In this document: piece by piece, positions 25,210 through 35,086 of the stretch | Position numbering within the stretch: position 1 is the stretch's first letter | How the letters are laid out: each line of letters starts with the position of its first letter | Assembly (NCBI GenBank): GCA_035293765.1 | Contig: DATGMF010000015.1 | Span: forward strand, 1-64,000 | Reading direction: 5' to 3' | Source of the DNA: DASRHT01 sp035293765 | Lineage (GTDB): Bacteria; Chloroflexota; Ktedonobacteria; Ktedonobacterales; Ktedonobacteraceae | Length of the DNA: 64,000 nucleotides | Position numbers and translations under genes: made by a program | Notes under the pieces: generated by a model | What the model was told of the DNA's origin: nothing | The model's input: only the letters and a program-made list of their open reading frames with translations | Databases searched by the model: none

Positions 25210-25644
25210 ATGGCTGCTGAACCGACAGTACTGGTGGTGGATGATAGTCCTACCGTGCGAAAAATCGTTCAGATGACTTTGCAACGGGAACATATCAAGG
25301 TTATTACAGTCGGCGATGGCCTCAGTGCGCTTACCTCTGTGGCCGATGCGATGCCCGCGGTCATCCTTCTGGATATTCAGCTCCCGCGGATGGATGGGTA
25401 CCAAATTTGCCAGATCATACGCAAACACTTGCAGTTTCGGCAGATACCCATTATTATGCTGAGTGGGAAGGATGGAATATTTGACAAGATGCGAGGGCGT
25501 CTGGCAGGCTCAACCGAGTATTTGACCAAGCCATTTGATTCGGTAGAGCTTGTACAAACGGTAAAAAAGCACCTTGTGAACTGGCAAGAACGTGTCCCTG
25601 TCCGGCAAGAGACGGCGCGGCCCCGCCTCCGCTATCGCGGCTAG
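25210..25644 (+). CDS. CheY/PilG-like single-domain response regulator
   Basis: A 144-aa receiver: VLVVDDSPTVRKIVQMTL with the acidic pair, Asp in VILLDIQLPRMDGYQI, Thr/Ser in IIMLSGKDG and Lys in EYLTKPFDSVELV. SPTVRKIV is typical of PilG- and TaxP1-type regulators. A strong AAGGAGGT (25195-25202) overlaps the upstream stop. It should accept phosphate from the CheA hybrid encoded downstream. A short basic tail (PVRQETARPRLRYRG) follows the domain. Confidence 0.93.
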   Translation: MAAEPTVLVVDDSPTVRKIVQMTLQREHIKVITVGDGLSALTSVADAMPAVILLDIQLPRMDGYQICQIIRKHLQFRQIPIIMLSGKDGIFDKMRGRLAGSTEYLTKPFDSVELVQTVKKHLVNWQERVPVRQETARPRLRYRG

Positions 25645-25755
25645 GCCCTGTGAACGCCACACCGGTTTCCTGCAAGCCACAGGGGCGTATGCTGGGGGGA
25701 ATAGCCTGAATTTCCCATTCCACTAGTGAGGCTTGTTAGGAAAGGTTATAATTGG

Positions 25756-26121
25756 ATGCCTGGACAGAAAATACTTGTTGTGGATGATAGCTGGACAGAG
25801 TTAACGATGATCGCGACCCCGCTGCGCAATAGCGGCTTTGAGGTTGTGACCGCGGTTGACGGCGATGAAGCCCTCGAAAAAGTTTTTCGGGAACGTCCAC
25901 AATGCATCGTCCTGGATGTGGTTTTACCAAAACAAAATGGTTTCCAGTTGTGTCGCAAGTTCAAGAGCATGGAGGCAAGCCGACACATCCCAATCATTTT
26001 GTTGACCAGCAAAAACACCCCGCTCGATAAAGCGTGGGGACTCAGGCAAGGGGCTGATATGTATATTACCAAGCCCTTTAATGGCGACGAGTTGGTGGCT
26101 AGTATACGACGCCTTGTATAG
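25756..26121 (+). CDS. CheY/PilH-like single-domain response regulator
   Basis: A 121-aa receiver: ILVVDDSWTELTMIATPL, Asp in CIVLDVVLPKQNGFQL, and Lys in MYITKPFNGDELV. The insertion-free form and the KNTPLDKAWGLRQGAD text resemble PilH. AGGAAAGG (25738-25745) supports ATG 25756; a GTG at 25726 would add ten residues without family similarity. It sits second in the PilG-PilH-CheW-MCP-CheA order. Confidence 0.92.
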   Translation: MPGQKILVVDDSWTELTMIATPLRNSGFEVVTAVDGDEALEKVFRERPQCIVLDVVLPKQNGFQLCRKFKSMEASRHIPIILLTSKNTPLDKAWGLRQGADMYITKPFNGDELVASIRRLV

Positions 26122-26184
26122 TGTGTGCAATTAGTGGGGATTCGGGATAATTCTGAATGGAAGTGGTAGAGAGGCACCAAGAGG

Positions 26185-26820
26185 ATGTCTTTCGGGAGTA
26201 GTTTTGTGTCCGGCGAAGATCTGAAAACATTACAACGCGATGCCTTTGCTGCTATTCAGCAATTGATGTCGCAATCGCCATCTGTAGCCCAACTACAAAT
26301 GCAATTGGCTCAAGGACAGCTAGGGATCGGGGTCCCTACCGGAGAAGCCCTCCCTCAGCCTGTCGGCGAGCAGTACCTGGTATTTTCATTGGGTGACCGA
26401 GAGCTTGCCGTGAAAGCCGAACAGGTTCAGGGGGTAGAGCGCCTGGGCGACCTTACTCCTGTGCCAAATGTGGTGGCATGGGTGAGGGGGATTATGAATT
26501 TACGCGGATCTATTGCCTCGGTGGTCGATCTGCGCATGTTTCTGGACCTGGAACCTATTCCTCCTACGCCTCGAACTCGCTTGTTGTCGTTGCAATACAA
26601 TGAAATGGTGATCTGTTTTGTCGTGGACAACGTGAGCGAAATGCTGCCCGTTCCCGCAAATGCCGTCATCAATGGAAATATGCGCCAGGCTAATATTCCA
26701 CCCTGGGCTATCCCCTATGCTACTGGGAGCGCGTTGCTGGCGAATCGTGCAATTGTTTTACTCGATGTAGCTCGTCTACTTTTCTCCGAAAAAATGCAGC
26801 GCTATGAAGCCCTTGGATAA
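26185..26820 (+). CDS. cheW: CheW-like adaptor (PilI type)
   Basis: A 211-aa protein with a CheW domain at residues ~65-205: YLVFSLGDRELAVKAEQVQGVERL, PVPNVVAWVRGIMNLRGSIASVVDLRMFL, and a closing LLDVARLL. About 60 extra N-terminal residues are rich in Gln. CheW couples receptors to the CheA kinase. AGAGG precedes ATG 26185. Gene order (two regulators, CheW, receptor, CheA hybrid) supports the PilI role in a Pil-Chp-like pathway. Confidence 0.93.
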   Translation: MSFGSSFVSGEDLKTLQRDAFAAIQQLMSQSPSVAQLQMQLAQGQLGIGVPTGEALPQPVGEQYLVFSLGDRELAVKAEQVQGVERLGDLTPVPNVVAWVRGIMNLRGSIASVVDLRMFLDLEPIPPTPRTRLLSLQYNEMVICFVVDNVSEMLPVPANAVINGNMRQANIPPWAIPYATGSALLANRAIVLLDVARLLFSEKMQRYEALG

Positions 26821-26888
26821 TACTGTGGTGGCCGGGAGGCCGTCCGATTTGACATAGATCGATTCTTTATCAACAGGAGGTCTGGCGG

Positions 26889-28943
26889 ATGAATCCTGAT
26901 CAAAATAGAAGCGGATGGACAGTCAATGCTTTGATGCAGACAGGGACAATTGTTTCAATTGTTATTTCTGTTCTCACTATTGCTCTGTTAGGGTTTGCTT
27001 CGTCTCAACTTGATCGCAATACTCTTATACTCGCTGTACTTGGTTGTGCAATTATTGTGATCCTCGGTGTGCTTATCGTTAATTATCTGGTACAACGCAA
27101 GATTAAAGATCGAATATTGGAACTTGTAGATGTATGTCGCGACTATGCTGGCGGGGACCGCACGATGCGCGCCCCGGTCAACGGCGATGATGGCTTTGCT
27201 ATGCTCGCGACCTCCCTTAATATGCTGCTTGATAACCAGGGAGCCAGTCCCGTCGGCGGGGTTTCGCTGGGGAGCGGAGGCAGCGATGCCGCCGCCCTAC
27301 AGGCCCAGATCGAGAAGCTCCTGCAAGAGGTAAGCGCGGTCGGCGATGGCGATCTGCGCGTTCAGGCAGAAGTGACTCCCGATACGCTCGGCGTGCTGGC
27401 AGACTCTTTTAACTACATGATTGAAGAGTTGGCGAAGGTCGTCGGTCGCGTGCAATCGACGGCTGTGCAGGTAACTAACGCGACCCGCCGCATCCTTGAT
27501 CGCTCAGCCGAACTGGCCCAGGCTTCTGAAACGCAGGTGGGTCAGATCGCCCAGACGACCGAAGCTGTGGAGGCGCTGGCCGTCTTTATTCAAAACGTTG
27601 CTCGCAACGCTCAGTTAAGTGCCGAAGTGGCCCAGGAGGCGTTGCGCAACGCCGCCAGTGGTCAGCAGGCTGTGCGTCAAAGTATTGATGGTATGATGCT
27701 CATCCGTGAGAACGTCCAGGAAACTTCGAAGAAGATTAAACGCCTGGGTGAACGCTCCAACGAGATCGGTGAAATCGTGCGCATCATTGAGGATATCGCC
27801 GATCAGACGAACCTGCTGGCATTGAACGCCGCGATCCAGTCTGCGATGGCCGGTGAGCATGGACGCGGATTTGCCGTTGTTGCCGATGAGATCCGCCTGC
27901 TGGCAGAACGTTCCACCGAATCTACGAAACGGATCGCTACCCTGGTAAAGAGTATTCAGGGCGATACCTATGAAGCAGTCGTCGCTATGGAAGATAGCAC
28001 GCAGGAAGTGGTAAAAGGGTCCCAATTGGCTGACGAAGCTGGTCGTTCGCTGAACTCCATTTATAGCGCTGTGGAACGACAGGCGCAAATGATCGAAAGT
28101 ATTGCGCGCGCCGCACATGAGCAGACCTCGGTCTCTGAAGCAGTAGCGGTCGCGATGAGCCGCATCTCTGAAATTACGCGCCAGACGGACGCCGGTACGC
28201 AGGAAGCAGCCGTGAGCGTGAGTTATCTTGCGGAACTCGCAGAGCAACTTCGTGCTTCCGTCTCAACATTCCGCTTGCCCGAGCGCACCAATGAGATGCT
28301 TGGCTCGTTCTCTAATATGCCATCGGCGGGTGATTTACCCGGGCCGAACGGCAACCCGATGTTCCCGGGTCAGCCTGCTCAAGTATTCTCGGGCCAGCCT
28401 GCTCCAATGTTCTCAGCTCAGCCTGCGAATGAATGGGATCAGGGCTTTGCTGGCAATTTCCCTCCCCTGCCAGAGCCAGGGAATACGGGTTCGCTAGTGA
28501 CTTCTCTGCCGTCCCGCAACGGTTCCGGTGGGCAGTATAATTTTAATAACCAGAACGATTTTGGCGGCCAGCAGCCCTTTGGAGGCATGCCAGCAGGAAT
28601 GGGCATGGGGACCCCGCAAAATTACAATGGCGGACAATTCGGCGGCCAGGATTTTGGTAACATGGGTAATATGGGTAATATGGGGAGTTTCGAAGGCCAG
28701 CAAGGCTTTGGCAGCGGTGGCTGGTATGGCGGGGGACAGCAATATGGTGGCGGCCAGCAGTTTGGGGGCGTTCCCGGCTCGGGCTATGCTCCGCAAAGTC
28801 AGCCGCTTTCCGGGCCAAATTCGGGCTTGCTCTCTTTGCCATCACAGGGACAGTACAATCCTAACCAGCGCTGGTCGGGCTCGCTGGACCAGAACCAATC
28901 TCCTTTTGGCAATGATCAGATACCCTTCCGTGATAATGGGTAA
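26889..28943 (+). CDS. Methyl-accepting chemotaxis protein (PilJ-like) without external sensor
   Basis: A 684-aa receptor with two adjacent membrane helices (residues ~15-65) and only a few residues between them, so there is no periplasmic sensor. HAMP-like segments follow (~70-185), then the coiled-coil signalling domain (~190-470). The tip reads IADQTNLLALNAAIQSAMAGEHG and GRGFAVVADEIRLLAERS, like PilJ receptors. The C-terminal ~200 residues are a Gly/Gln/Asn/Pro-rich disordered tail with repeats such as FGGQQPFGG, GNMGNMGNMG and YGGGQQYGGGQQFGG. AGGAGG precedes ATG 26889. Sensing may be cytosolic, at the membrane or by partner proteins. The tail is unusual for an MCP and may drive clustering. 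Confidence 0.93.
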   Translation: MNPDQNRSGWTVNALMQTGTIVSIVISVLTIALLGFASSQLDRNTLILAVLGCAIIVILGVLIVNYLVQRKIKDRILELVDVCRDYAGGDRTMRAPVNGDDGFAMLATSLNMLLDNQGASPVGGVSLGSGGSDAAALQAQIEKLLQEVSAVGDGDLRVQAEVTPDTLGVLADSFNYMIEELAKVVGRVQSTAVQVTNATRRILDRSAELAQASETQVGQIAQTTEAVEALAVFIQNVARNAQLSAEVAQEALRNAASGQQAVRQSIDGMMLIRENVQETSKKIKRLGERSNEIGEIVRIIEDIADQTNLLALNAAIQSAMAGEHGRGFAVVADEIRLLAERSTESTKRIATLVKSIQGDTYEAVVAMEDSTQEVVKGSQLADEAGRSLNSIYSAVERQAQMIESIARAAHEQTSVSEAVAVAMSRISEITRQTDAGTQEAAVSVSYLAELAEQLRASVSTFRLPERTNEMLGSFSNMPSAGDLPGPNGNPMFPGQPAQVFSGQPAPMFSAQPANEWDQGFAGNFPPLPEPGNTGSLVTSLPSRNGSGGQYNFNNQNDFGGQQPFGGMPAGMGMGTPQNYNGGQFGGQDFGNMGNMGNMGSFEGQQGFGSGGWYGGGQQYGGGQQFGGVPGSGYAPQSQPLSGPNSGLLSLPSQGQYNPNQRWSGSLDQNQSPFGNDQIPFRDNG

Positions 28944-29045
28944 TTTGGTTTAGTTAAGCACATCGAGTGTCACATAGTCTGAGGTAATGAAGAGGTTTGT
29001 GATGAAGTTGATGACACTTGAAGTAGTTAAGTGAGTACGCGCAAC

Positions 29046-32000
29046 ATGTCGAATACATTTGATAAACAGGCCGTCCTCGAATCGTTTATCGAAGAGGTGA
29101 ATAGTTATTTGCCAGAAATCGAGACGAACCTTGAGTATCTGGCACAGTCACCTGGCGACATGGATGCCCTCGAAGAAACTTACCGCCGCACTCACACTAT
29201 TGGCGGTTCTGCATCCATGATGGACTATCCTGGCCTTGCCCATGTTGCTCATGGGATGGAAGACATCTTGGGCGATGCATTAGATGGCTTGACGATGCTC
29301 GATGAGCCTGCTATCAGCCTGTTACGGCGATCTCTCGGTCGCTTGCATCAACTCGTGGAGGGTATTCGTAATGGCATCGATGAGGAGGCCGTGGTTGCGG
29401 AGGATGACGCCGATTATTCTCGTTATCGCGCCATGCTGGAAGGGTCCTTACAACCAGGGTCAAACGAGAATATAGCTGGCGCTTTTCAAGCTAAGAATGA
29501 TCAGACGCCAGTGGGTAACCCCTTTGGTTCGTTTGATAATGCTCCAATGCCGATGGCTAATCCCTTTGGCTCGTTTAGCAATGATCAAGTGCCAATGGGC
29601 AATCCGTCCGGTTCTCTGCCGCAGTCGCAGGTACCATATTCAGAGATTCCATCTCCCATGTCCTCTGCTATGCCATCATTTGATGAGGTGCTGGCTTCCT
29701 TCCGCACGCCATCTTTAATGCCAGGAGAAGACGTTGCCTGGCCGGAGGAGCCCGTTTCCTCGGCGTATTTCGATGACGCTACAGCGAAGAGAATGGCACA
29801 GCCCGAGAGCCCGCCTCCTGCTCCTGCTATTGAGCCGAGCCAACAGATGCAGTCTCAGTCAGGGCAACTGCCGTCTGCCCAGAGCGCCTGGGATGAGCTT
29901 TTTGCTTCGACACGCCAGACACCGTCCGCTCCTCTGGCTGCTACTCCTTCGCCGGCTGATTTTGCTTCGACAGTTGATTTTAGTGCGCCGAACACCGTTG
30001 ATCAATACGACTACACGTCGTTTGTCGAAAATCATTATGCTCCCGTTCCCAGCTCGAATGAAAGCTCCCCATCGGTACAGAACATCTTTGAGAGGGGAAT
30101 GCAGTCGCTGGAGTCTCACGCTGCCTCTTTGCGGAACGTGGTAGCTCAACTGCGTGCCGCGATGTCGATTATTGAGATGCAGCGCAGCGAGTTCAAGAGC
30201 TTTCTCGACGGCTCGAAAGACGCCCTTGATCGCATGGAAGATTGGGCAGGCCAGGCTATGGGTTTGAACCTGCGCAATAGCCCCGAGCAGGTAAGGCGCT
30301 ACTTGCCTCTCTCGGTCATGTGGGTGGCGAATAATAAGCTGAAAAAGTCTCTTGATCTTCTCAATCAGATCACCAGCGGCGTTGAGATGACCGATGAGCA
30401 GATGGCCGGCATCCTCTATCAGTTTAATAGCTCGATAGCCTCGTTTAGCGAGGTATTTCAGCAAATGCAGACGCAGGCATCGCGCGTGCTTTCACAGGAG
30501 CCCGGGTGGGGTCCCTGGGAAATGCAGCAAAACGGCGAGGTACGTGATCGCATCACTTTTGAGCGCCACGGCGACCTGGCTGCTTTGCGCGCCGAGATAG
30601 AGGCCAATTTACGTGAAGAACTGCGCCACGAGTACGAGTCTCGCCCACCCTCTCTGGCTATGCGGGCTGAATTAGAGCAGCAGATACGCAATGAGGTGCG
30701 CCAGGAGTTTGAGGAGAAACGGCGTCTACAGGAGAGCGTTGCGGGCTTAGAGAGCAACGAAGCGTTCCAGGAAATGGAAGCGCGACTGCGCAATGAGATA
30801 GAAATTCAGGTGCGCCAGGAGTTCCTGAGCCAGATTGCCCAGGCCGGGGGAGATGCCGCTCTTGCGGCCCAGATGTCTGCCTCGATGAAAGAGGCGGCTG
30901 CTCCCGCTCCCTCCTCTGCAGGCTTTATGAACCGTATCCGTGAAGTGGCGAATCGCCTTACGACCGGGCTGGCCGTTCCTCCTCCGCCGACGCCAACTGT
31001 GCCATCGACTCCCCCTCTTGCCCAGCCAAAGCCTGCACAGACTTCGGCCTATGCCGGTGATTTTGGCGAGGAAGCTGCCGAGATCTTCCGCCTGGAGGCA
31101 GAGGAACATCTTCAGACCATCGGTATGCATGTGGCTGCCCTTGAGAAGAACCCCTCGAATCTTGATCTTATTCAGGGCATTCGTCGCGCGACTCATACCT
31201 TAAAGGGAGCCGCCAGTATGATGGGTTTCCGCGCCATTGCGGATCTCTGCCATGTCTCCGAAGACCTGCTGGATAGTATCATGGAGGGGACGACAACGAT
31301 CACGCCTGCCGTGCTGAGCCTGATTCTTGATACCGCGGAGGTGCTTGATACATTGATTGCCAGCAGGGAGTCCGGGGCGATTTCTGATGAGGACAGAGTT
31401 CAGGCGATGCGCGTTCGCTATGTCGAGTTGCTTGGCGAGCAGAATACGACGCAAGCGGTGCCTGACGAATACCTTGATGTCGATGTCGATGCTCCCTTTG
31501 TCTCTGGAGTTGTTGCCGATGGTCATGCGCCCGAGACGAATGCCCAGCGTGCGGCTCGTGGAGACTTGAGCGTGCGCGTGCGCCTCCAGAAGCTGGACGA
31601 ACTGGTGAACCTCTTTGGTGAACTGCTGGTCAGCCGTAGCGTCCTGGATGAACGTATGCAGCGACTCGCGCGCCTGGTTGCCGATGTGAGCGTCAGTAGC
31701 AATCGTTTACGCGACGTGGGGCAGAAGCTGGAGAGCCGCTTTGAGGCTGCAACCCTGCCCAGCGGGCGCTCTGTTCAGGTGATGCCAGGCCAGGGCGATC
31801 AAAGCCTGATCATCTATGGCAGCAATAACAAGAAGGGCGGCAATGGGCAGGGGGATGTCGGCCCGTCCCACCTGGAAGAATTCGACGAGTTAGAGCTTGA
31901 CCGCTATACAGAGTTCCACCAGATTGCGCGTGGTCTGAGCGAAAGTATCCTGGACGTGTCCACATTGAGCACGGAGATGGATACCGTCATTCGTGAGTGT

Positions 32001-33545
32001 GAAAGCGCTTTCTCGCGCGAAAGCCGTCTTTCCACAGCTTTCCAGGATCGACTGATGAAGGCGCGCCTGGTGCCTCTCTCCACGATGGTACCTCGTCTCT
32101 ATCGTGCGGCTCGTGCCGTGGCGCTGAAACAACATAAAGAGTTTGAGTTCCTGCTTGAAGGCGAAGACACCGAAGTTGATCGTACCGTTTTTGAAGAGAT
32201 CGCGGGTCCATTGCTGCATCTGATGCGTAATGCCGTTAACCATGCGATTGAAACGCCCGAAGTGCGCGTCCAAAAAGGGAAGCCGCCGGTCGGACAGATT
32301 AAGCTTTCCGCTTCCTACGAAGGCAATCAGGTGGTGATTACTGTTCGGGATGATGGCGTTGGTATCGATCCGATGGTGGTGCGTCAAACCGCTATTGCTC
32401 GCGGCTTTATCCGTCCAGATCAGGTGCTGAGTGAAAGCGATTTGATCGAGCTGATTTTCCGGCCAGGTTTCTCGACGGCTGAAGTGCTGAGCGAGGAGAG
32501 CGGACGTGGCGTGGGCCTGGATGTCGTTCGCGACAGCGTAGCGCGGCTCAGAGGTAGCCTGGTGGTCGATTCAATGCCCGGGCAGGGGATGTCCTTCACG
32601 ATGACCTTCCCCACGAGCCTGGCTATTCAAAGCGCGATGATGGTGCGCGTAGGCCATCAGCAGTTTGCAATTCCAACCGTGATGGTGGAAGCGATTGGCC
32701 GCATGGATAACTTTAAGCGCACCACGTCGCAAGGGCAACCGGCTGTGTTTGTCCAGAATGAGCTGTATCCGTTGCAGAACCTGGCTCAATACCTCTCGCT
32801 ACCGATAAGTAATCTGCTCGACGATAAGGCGCAGCTTTTGTTCATCAACGCGAATGGACAGCGGGTAGCGTTGATTGTGGATGAAATCAAAGGGAAGTCT
32901 GATATCGTGATGAAGAACCTCGGGCCGCACCTGCGTCACGTCCACGGAGTCGCGGGTGGCACTGTGCTTGGTAACGGCCAGGTGGTGCTCGTGCTTGAGT
33001 TGAACGAATTGCTCAGCCGCAATCGCCCGGGGACGCCGGTCGCTGCCAGTTCAGCGAGCGCGCGTCGCGAGAACACACAGGCTTCTCCATCTCTGGGCCG
33101 GCAACGTGTCGATGTGGCTGCCAACAAACAGTGGCAACAGCCGCCGGCAGCGAAAATGCCGGAGCGTGGCAAGCATATCCTGGTGGTTGATGATAGCCCG
33201 AGTGTACGCCGTGTCGTTACTAATATGCTCAAACAGCATGGGTGGGAAGTTCAGGCAGCTCGCGATGGAGCCGAGGCTCTGGAGATGATCTCGTATGAGG
33301 TTCCTGCCGCCGTCTTGCTTGATATCGAGATGCCTCGTATGGATGGCTATGAGTTGATCTCAACGATACGAGCCCAGGAACAGTATCGCACGCTTCCTCT
33401 TGTGGTCCTGACCTCGCGCGCCGCCGCCAAGTACCAGCAACGTGCAATGATGCTGGGAGCCAGCGGCTATGTCATCAAGCCGTATCAGGATGAGGAGTTG
33501 CTCAATATTCTGAATTCGCTGGTCTACGGAGCTGCGGTTAGCTAG
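29046..33545 (+). CDS. cheA: CheA/ChpA-like hybrid histidine kinase with receiver
   Basis: A 1499-aa chemosensory kinase. HPt 1 carries His50 in RRTHTIGGSASMMDYPGL. Next comes a long Pro/Gln/Ser-rich linker with NPFGSF repeats (~150-340), then coiled coil (~340-640). HPt 2 has His717 in RRATHTLKGAASMMGF. The dimer domain is followed by HATPase with LLHLMRNAVNHAIETPE, RDDGVGIDP and ESGRGVGLDVVRD, a CheW-like P5 domain, and a C-terminal receiver with Asp1426 in AVLLDIEMPRMDGYEL. This is the ChpA/PilL layout. Neither ATG 29046 nor an in-frame GTG at 29031 has a good ribosome site, so the start is uncertain by five residues. No cheB or cheR gene accompanies it. Confidence 0.93.
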   Translation: MSNTFDKQAVLESFIEEVNSYLPEIETNLEYLAQSPGDMDALEETYRRTHTIGGSASMMDYPGLAHVAHGMEDILGDALDGLTMLDEPAISLLRRSLGRLHQLVEGIRNGIDEEAVVAEDDADYSRYRAMLEGSLQPGSNENIAGAFQAKNDQTPVGNPFGSFDNAPMPMANPFGSFSNDQVPMGNPSGSLPQSQVPYSEIPSPMSSAMPSFDEVLASFRTPSLMPGEDVAWPEEPVSSAYFDDATAKRMAQPESPPPAPAIEPSQQMQSQSGQLPSAQSAWDELFASTRQTPSAPLAATPSPADFASTVDFSAPNTVDQYDYTSFVENHYAPVPSSNESSPSVQNIFERGMQSLESHAASLRNVVAQLRAAMSIIEMQRSEFKSFLDGSKDALDRMEDWAGQAMGLNLRNSPEQVRRYLPLSVMWVANNKLKKSLDLLNQITSGVEMTDEQMAGILYQFNSSIASFSEVFQQMQTQASRVLSQEPGWGPWEMQQNGEVRDRITFERHGDLAALRAEIEANLREELRHEYESRPPSLAMRAELEQQIRNEVRQEFEEKRRLQESVAGLESNEAFQEMEARLRNEIEIQVRQEFLSQIAQAGGDAALAAQMSASMKEAAAPAPSSAGFMNRIREVANRLTTGLAVPPPPTPTVPSTPPLAQPKPAQTSAYAGDFGEEAAEIFRLEAEEHLQTIGMHVAALEKNPSNLDLIQGIRRATHTLKGAASMMGFRAIADLCHVSEDLLDSIMEGTTTITPAVLSLILDTAEVLDTLIASRESGAISDEDRVQAMRVRYVELLGEQNTTQAVPDEYLDVDVDAPFVSGVVADGHAPETNAQRAARGDLSVRVRLQKLDELVNLFGELLVSRSVLDERMQRLARLVADVSVSSNRLRDVGQKLESRFEAATLPSGRSVQVMPGQGDQSLIIYGSNNKKGGNGQGDVGPSHLEEFDELELDRYTEFHQIARGLSESILDVSTLSTEMDTVIRECESAFSRESRLSTAFQDRLMKARLVPLSTMVPRLYRAARAVALKQHKEFEFLLEGEDTEVDRTVFEEIAGPLLHLMRNAVNHAIETPEVRVQKGKPPVGQIKLSASYEGNQVVITVRDDGVGIDPMVVRQTAIARGFIRPDQVLSESDLIELIFRPGFSTAEVLSEESGRGVGLDVVRDSVARLRGSLVVDSMPGQGMSFTMTFPTSLAIQSAMMVRVGHQQFAIPTVMVEAIGRMDNFKRTTSQGQPAVFVQNELYPLQNLAQYLSLPISNLLDDKAQLLFINANGQRVALIVDEIKGKSDIVMKNLGPHLRHVHGVAGGTVLGNGQVVLVLELNELLSRNRPGTPVAASSASARRENTQASPSLGRQRVDVAANKQWQQPPAAKMPERGKHILVVDDSPSVRRVVTNMLKQHGWEVQAARDGAEALEMISYEVPAAVLLDIEMPRMDGYELISTIRAQEQYRTLPLVVLTSRAAAKYQQRAMMLGASGYVIKPYQDEELLNILNSLVYGAAVS

Positions 33546-33569
33546 CTTATTCTAAGGGGGAAGTAGCGC

Positions 33570-33782
33570 GTGGGCGTGGAGCGTTCCGTGACCCGCTGGT
33601 ATATCCAGCGCGACATTATTCTCAAAGAGATCGAGGTGCTAGAGACGAAGTTAGCCGGTACTCCGGCTGGCAATCAACGCTCTAGCGGCGAGAAGGAAGC
33701 CGCAGACGCGCTGCTGCAATTGGCAAGGGCCAGGGAGAAGTTAGTCACTCTCGGCCCTTGCCCCAAACCTATGATGGGTTAG
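33570..33782 (+). CDS. Small helical protein, 70 aa, end of chemosensory cluster
   Basis: Not recognised. GTG 33570 follows AAGGGGGAA (33554-33562), 24 nt after the CheA stop, so it is probably the last gene of the operon. The sequence is charged and helical throughout (DIILKEIEVLETKLAG, KEAADALLQLARAREKLVTL), suggesting a short coiled coil. Its last 14 bp overlap the convergent leuB 3' end. A role as a small accessory of the chemosensory array is only positional inference. Confidence 0.6.
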   Translation: MGVERSVTRWYIQRDIILKEIEVLETKLAGTPAGNQRSSGEKEAADALLQLARAREKLVTLGPCPKPMMG

Positions 33783-34884
33783 ACGGGACGCGCGCCAGGG
33801 CCTCCACGATGTGCTGGCCCATCTCTCGCGTTTTTACCGTTGTCTTCCCCTCTTCACGTAAATCTTCTGTTCGATACCCCGCCTGGATTGTCTCCTCGAC
33901 CGCCGCCTCAATAGCCTCTGCCTCGCGTTTTAGTCCTAAGGAGTAGCGCAACAACAGTGCTGCCGAAAGGATTGCGGCGATGGGATTGGCCTTCTCCTGC
34001 CCGACGATATCCGGGGCGGAGCCATGAATTGGCTCGTAGAGACCAAATAGTCCATGCTGCGTGCGCCGTATCCCCAGGCTTGCTGAGGGCAGCATACCCA
34101 TTGAGCCAATCAGCATGGATGCCTCATCGGTGAGGATGTCGCCAAAAAGATTCTCTGTGACGATGACATCGAAGCTCGCAGGACGGCGAATTAGATGCAT
34201 CGCGCAAGCATCGACCAGCAGATGTTCGAGCGTGACATCAGGATAATCGGGCGCAACTTGATCCGCGATCCGCCGCCAGAGCCGCGATGAGCTGAGCACA
34301 TTGGCCTTGTCCACCGAGGTCACTTTTTTGCGTCGTTCCCGCGCCAGCTCGAAAGCTGTGCGTACGATGCGCTCAATCTCGGCTGCCGTGTAAAGCAAGG
34401 TGTCGATGGCCTCCGCCCCACGATCTGTCTCGCGAATCTCGCTCGGCTTGCCATAATACAGACCACCGGTCAGCTCGCGTACCACGAGCAGGTCCGTCCC
34501 CTCCAGCACTTCAGCTTTAATAGTGGAAGCGTTAATGAGAGCTTTAAATGTGCGGACGGGGCGTAAATTAGCGAAAAGCTCCAGGTCTTTGCGCAAGCGG
34601 AAAAGGGCGCGTTCGGGCTGAACCTTCGAATTGGGTCCCTCGAAACGTGGTGAGCCGCCGACGGCTCCAAATAAAATGGCATCGCTGCGCTGACATAGTT
34701 CCATCGTTTGATCAGAGATAGCATCGCCTTCTGCCTCAATTGCGGCAGCGCCCACCAGCGCCTTATGGATATGAAATGTATGATTGAACCGGTCCGCCAC
34801 TGCTCGCAGAACGAGCAGTGCCTGCTCTGTTACCTCCGGGCCAATGCCATCGCCCGGCAACGCTGTAATCGTATATGTTCCCAA
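33769..34884 (-). CDS. leuB: 3-isopropylmalate dehydrogenase
   Basis: A 371-aa NAD-dependent oxidative decarboxylase of leucine synthesis that converts 3-isopropylmalate to 2-oxoisocaproate. Family text is clear: ITALPGDGIGPEVTEQA, FGAVGGS, RPVRTF, VRELTGGLYYGKP, VDKANVL and the metal/substrate stretch ENLFGDILTDEAS. It ends with the NAD-binding HGSAPDIVGQEKANPIA. The start is TTG 34884, with AAAGGAG eight bases ahead; no ATG fits. Other leu genes are not adjacent. Its 3' end overlaps the small gene above by 14 bp. Confidence 0.96.
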   Translation of the reverse strand: MGTYTITALPGDGIGPEVTEQALLVLRAVADRFNHTFHIHKALVGAAAIEAEGDAISDQTMELCQRSDAILFGAVGGSPRFEGPNSKVQPERALFRLRKDLELFANLRPVRTFKALINASTIKAEVLEGTDLLVVRELTGGLYYGKPSEIRETDRGAEAIDTLLYTAAEIERIVRTAFELARERRKKVTSVDKANVLSSSRLWRRIADQVAPDYPDVTLEHLLVDACAMHLIRRPASFDVIVTENLFGDILTDEASMLIGSMGMLPSASLGIRRTQHGLFGLYEPIHGSAPDIVGQEKANPIAAILSAALLLRYSLGLKREAEAIEAAVEETIQAGYRTEDLREEGKTTVKTREMGQHIVEALARVPSNPS

Positions 34885-35086
34885 ATTTGCCGCTCCTTTT
34901 CTATCATGAATTTATTAGTGGTTGTATCATACGCGCTTGCCAGCATAAAAACAATCGGTCCTGCCGTAAATGACAAAATTCGGCGTCGTACCTTTGGCGC
35001 TGCTTCGTGTTGTATGCTTTGAATTGTGCTGCATGGACAACAGGAGACAGGTGAGTATGTAGGACATCGAATTTTGTCGCTTACGC

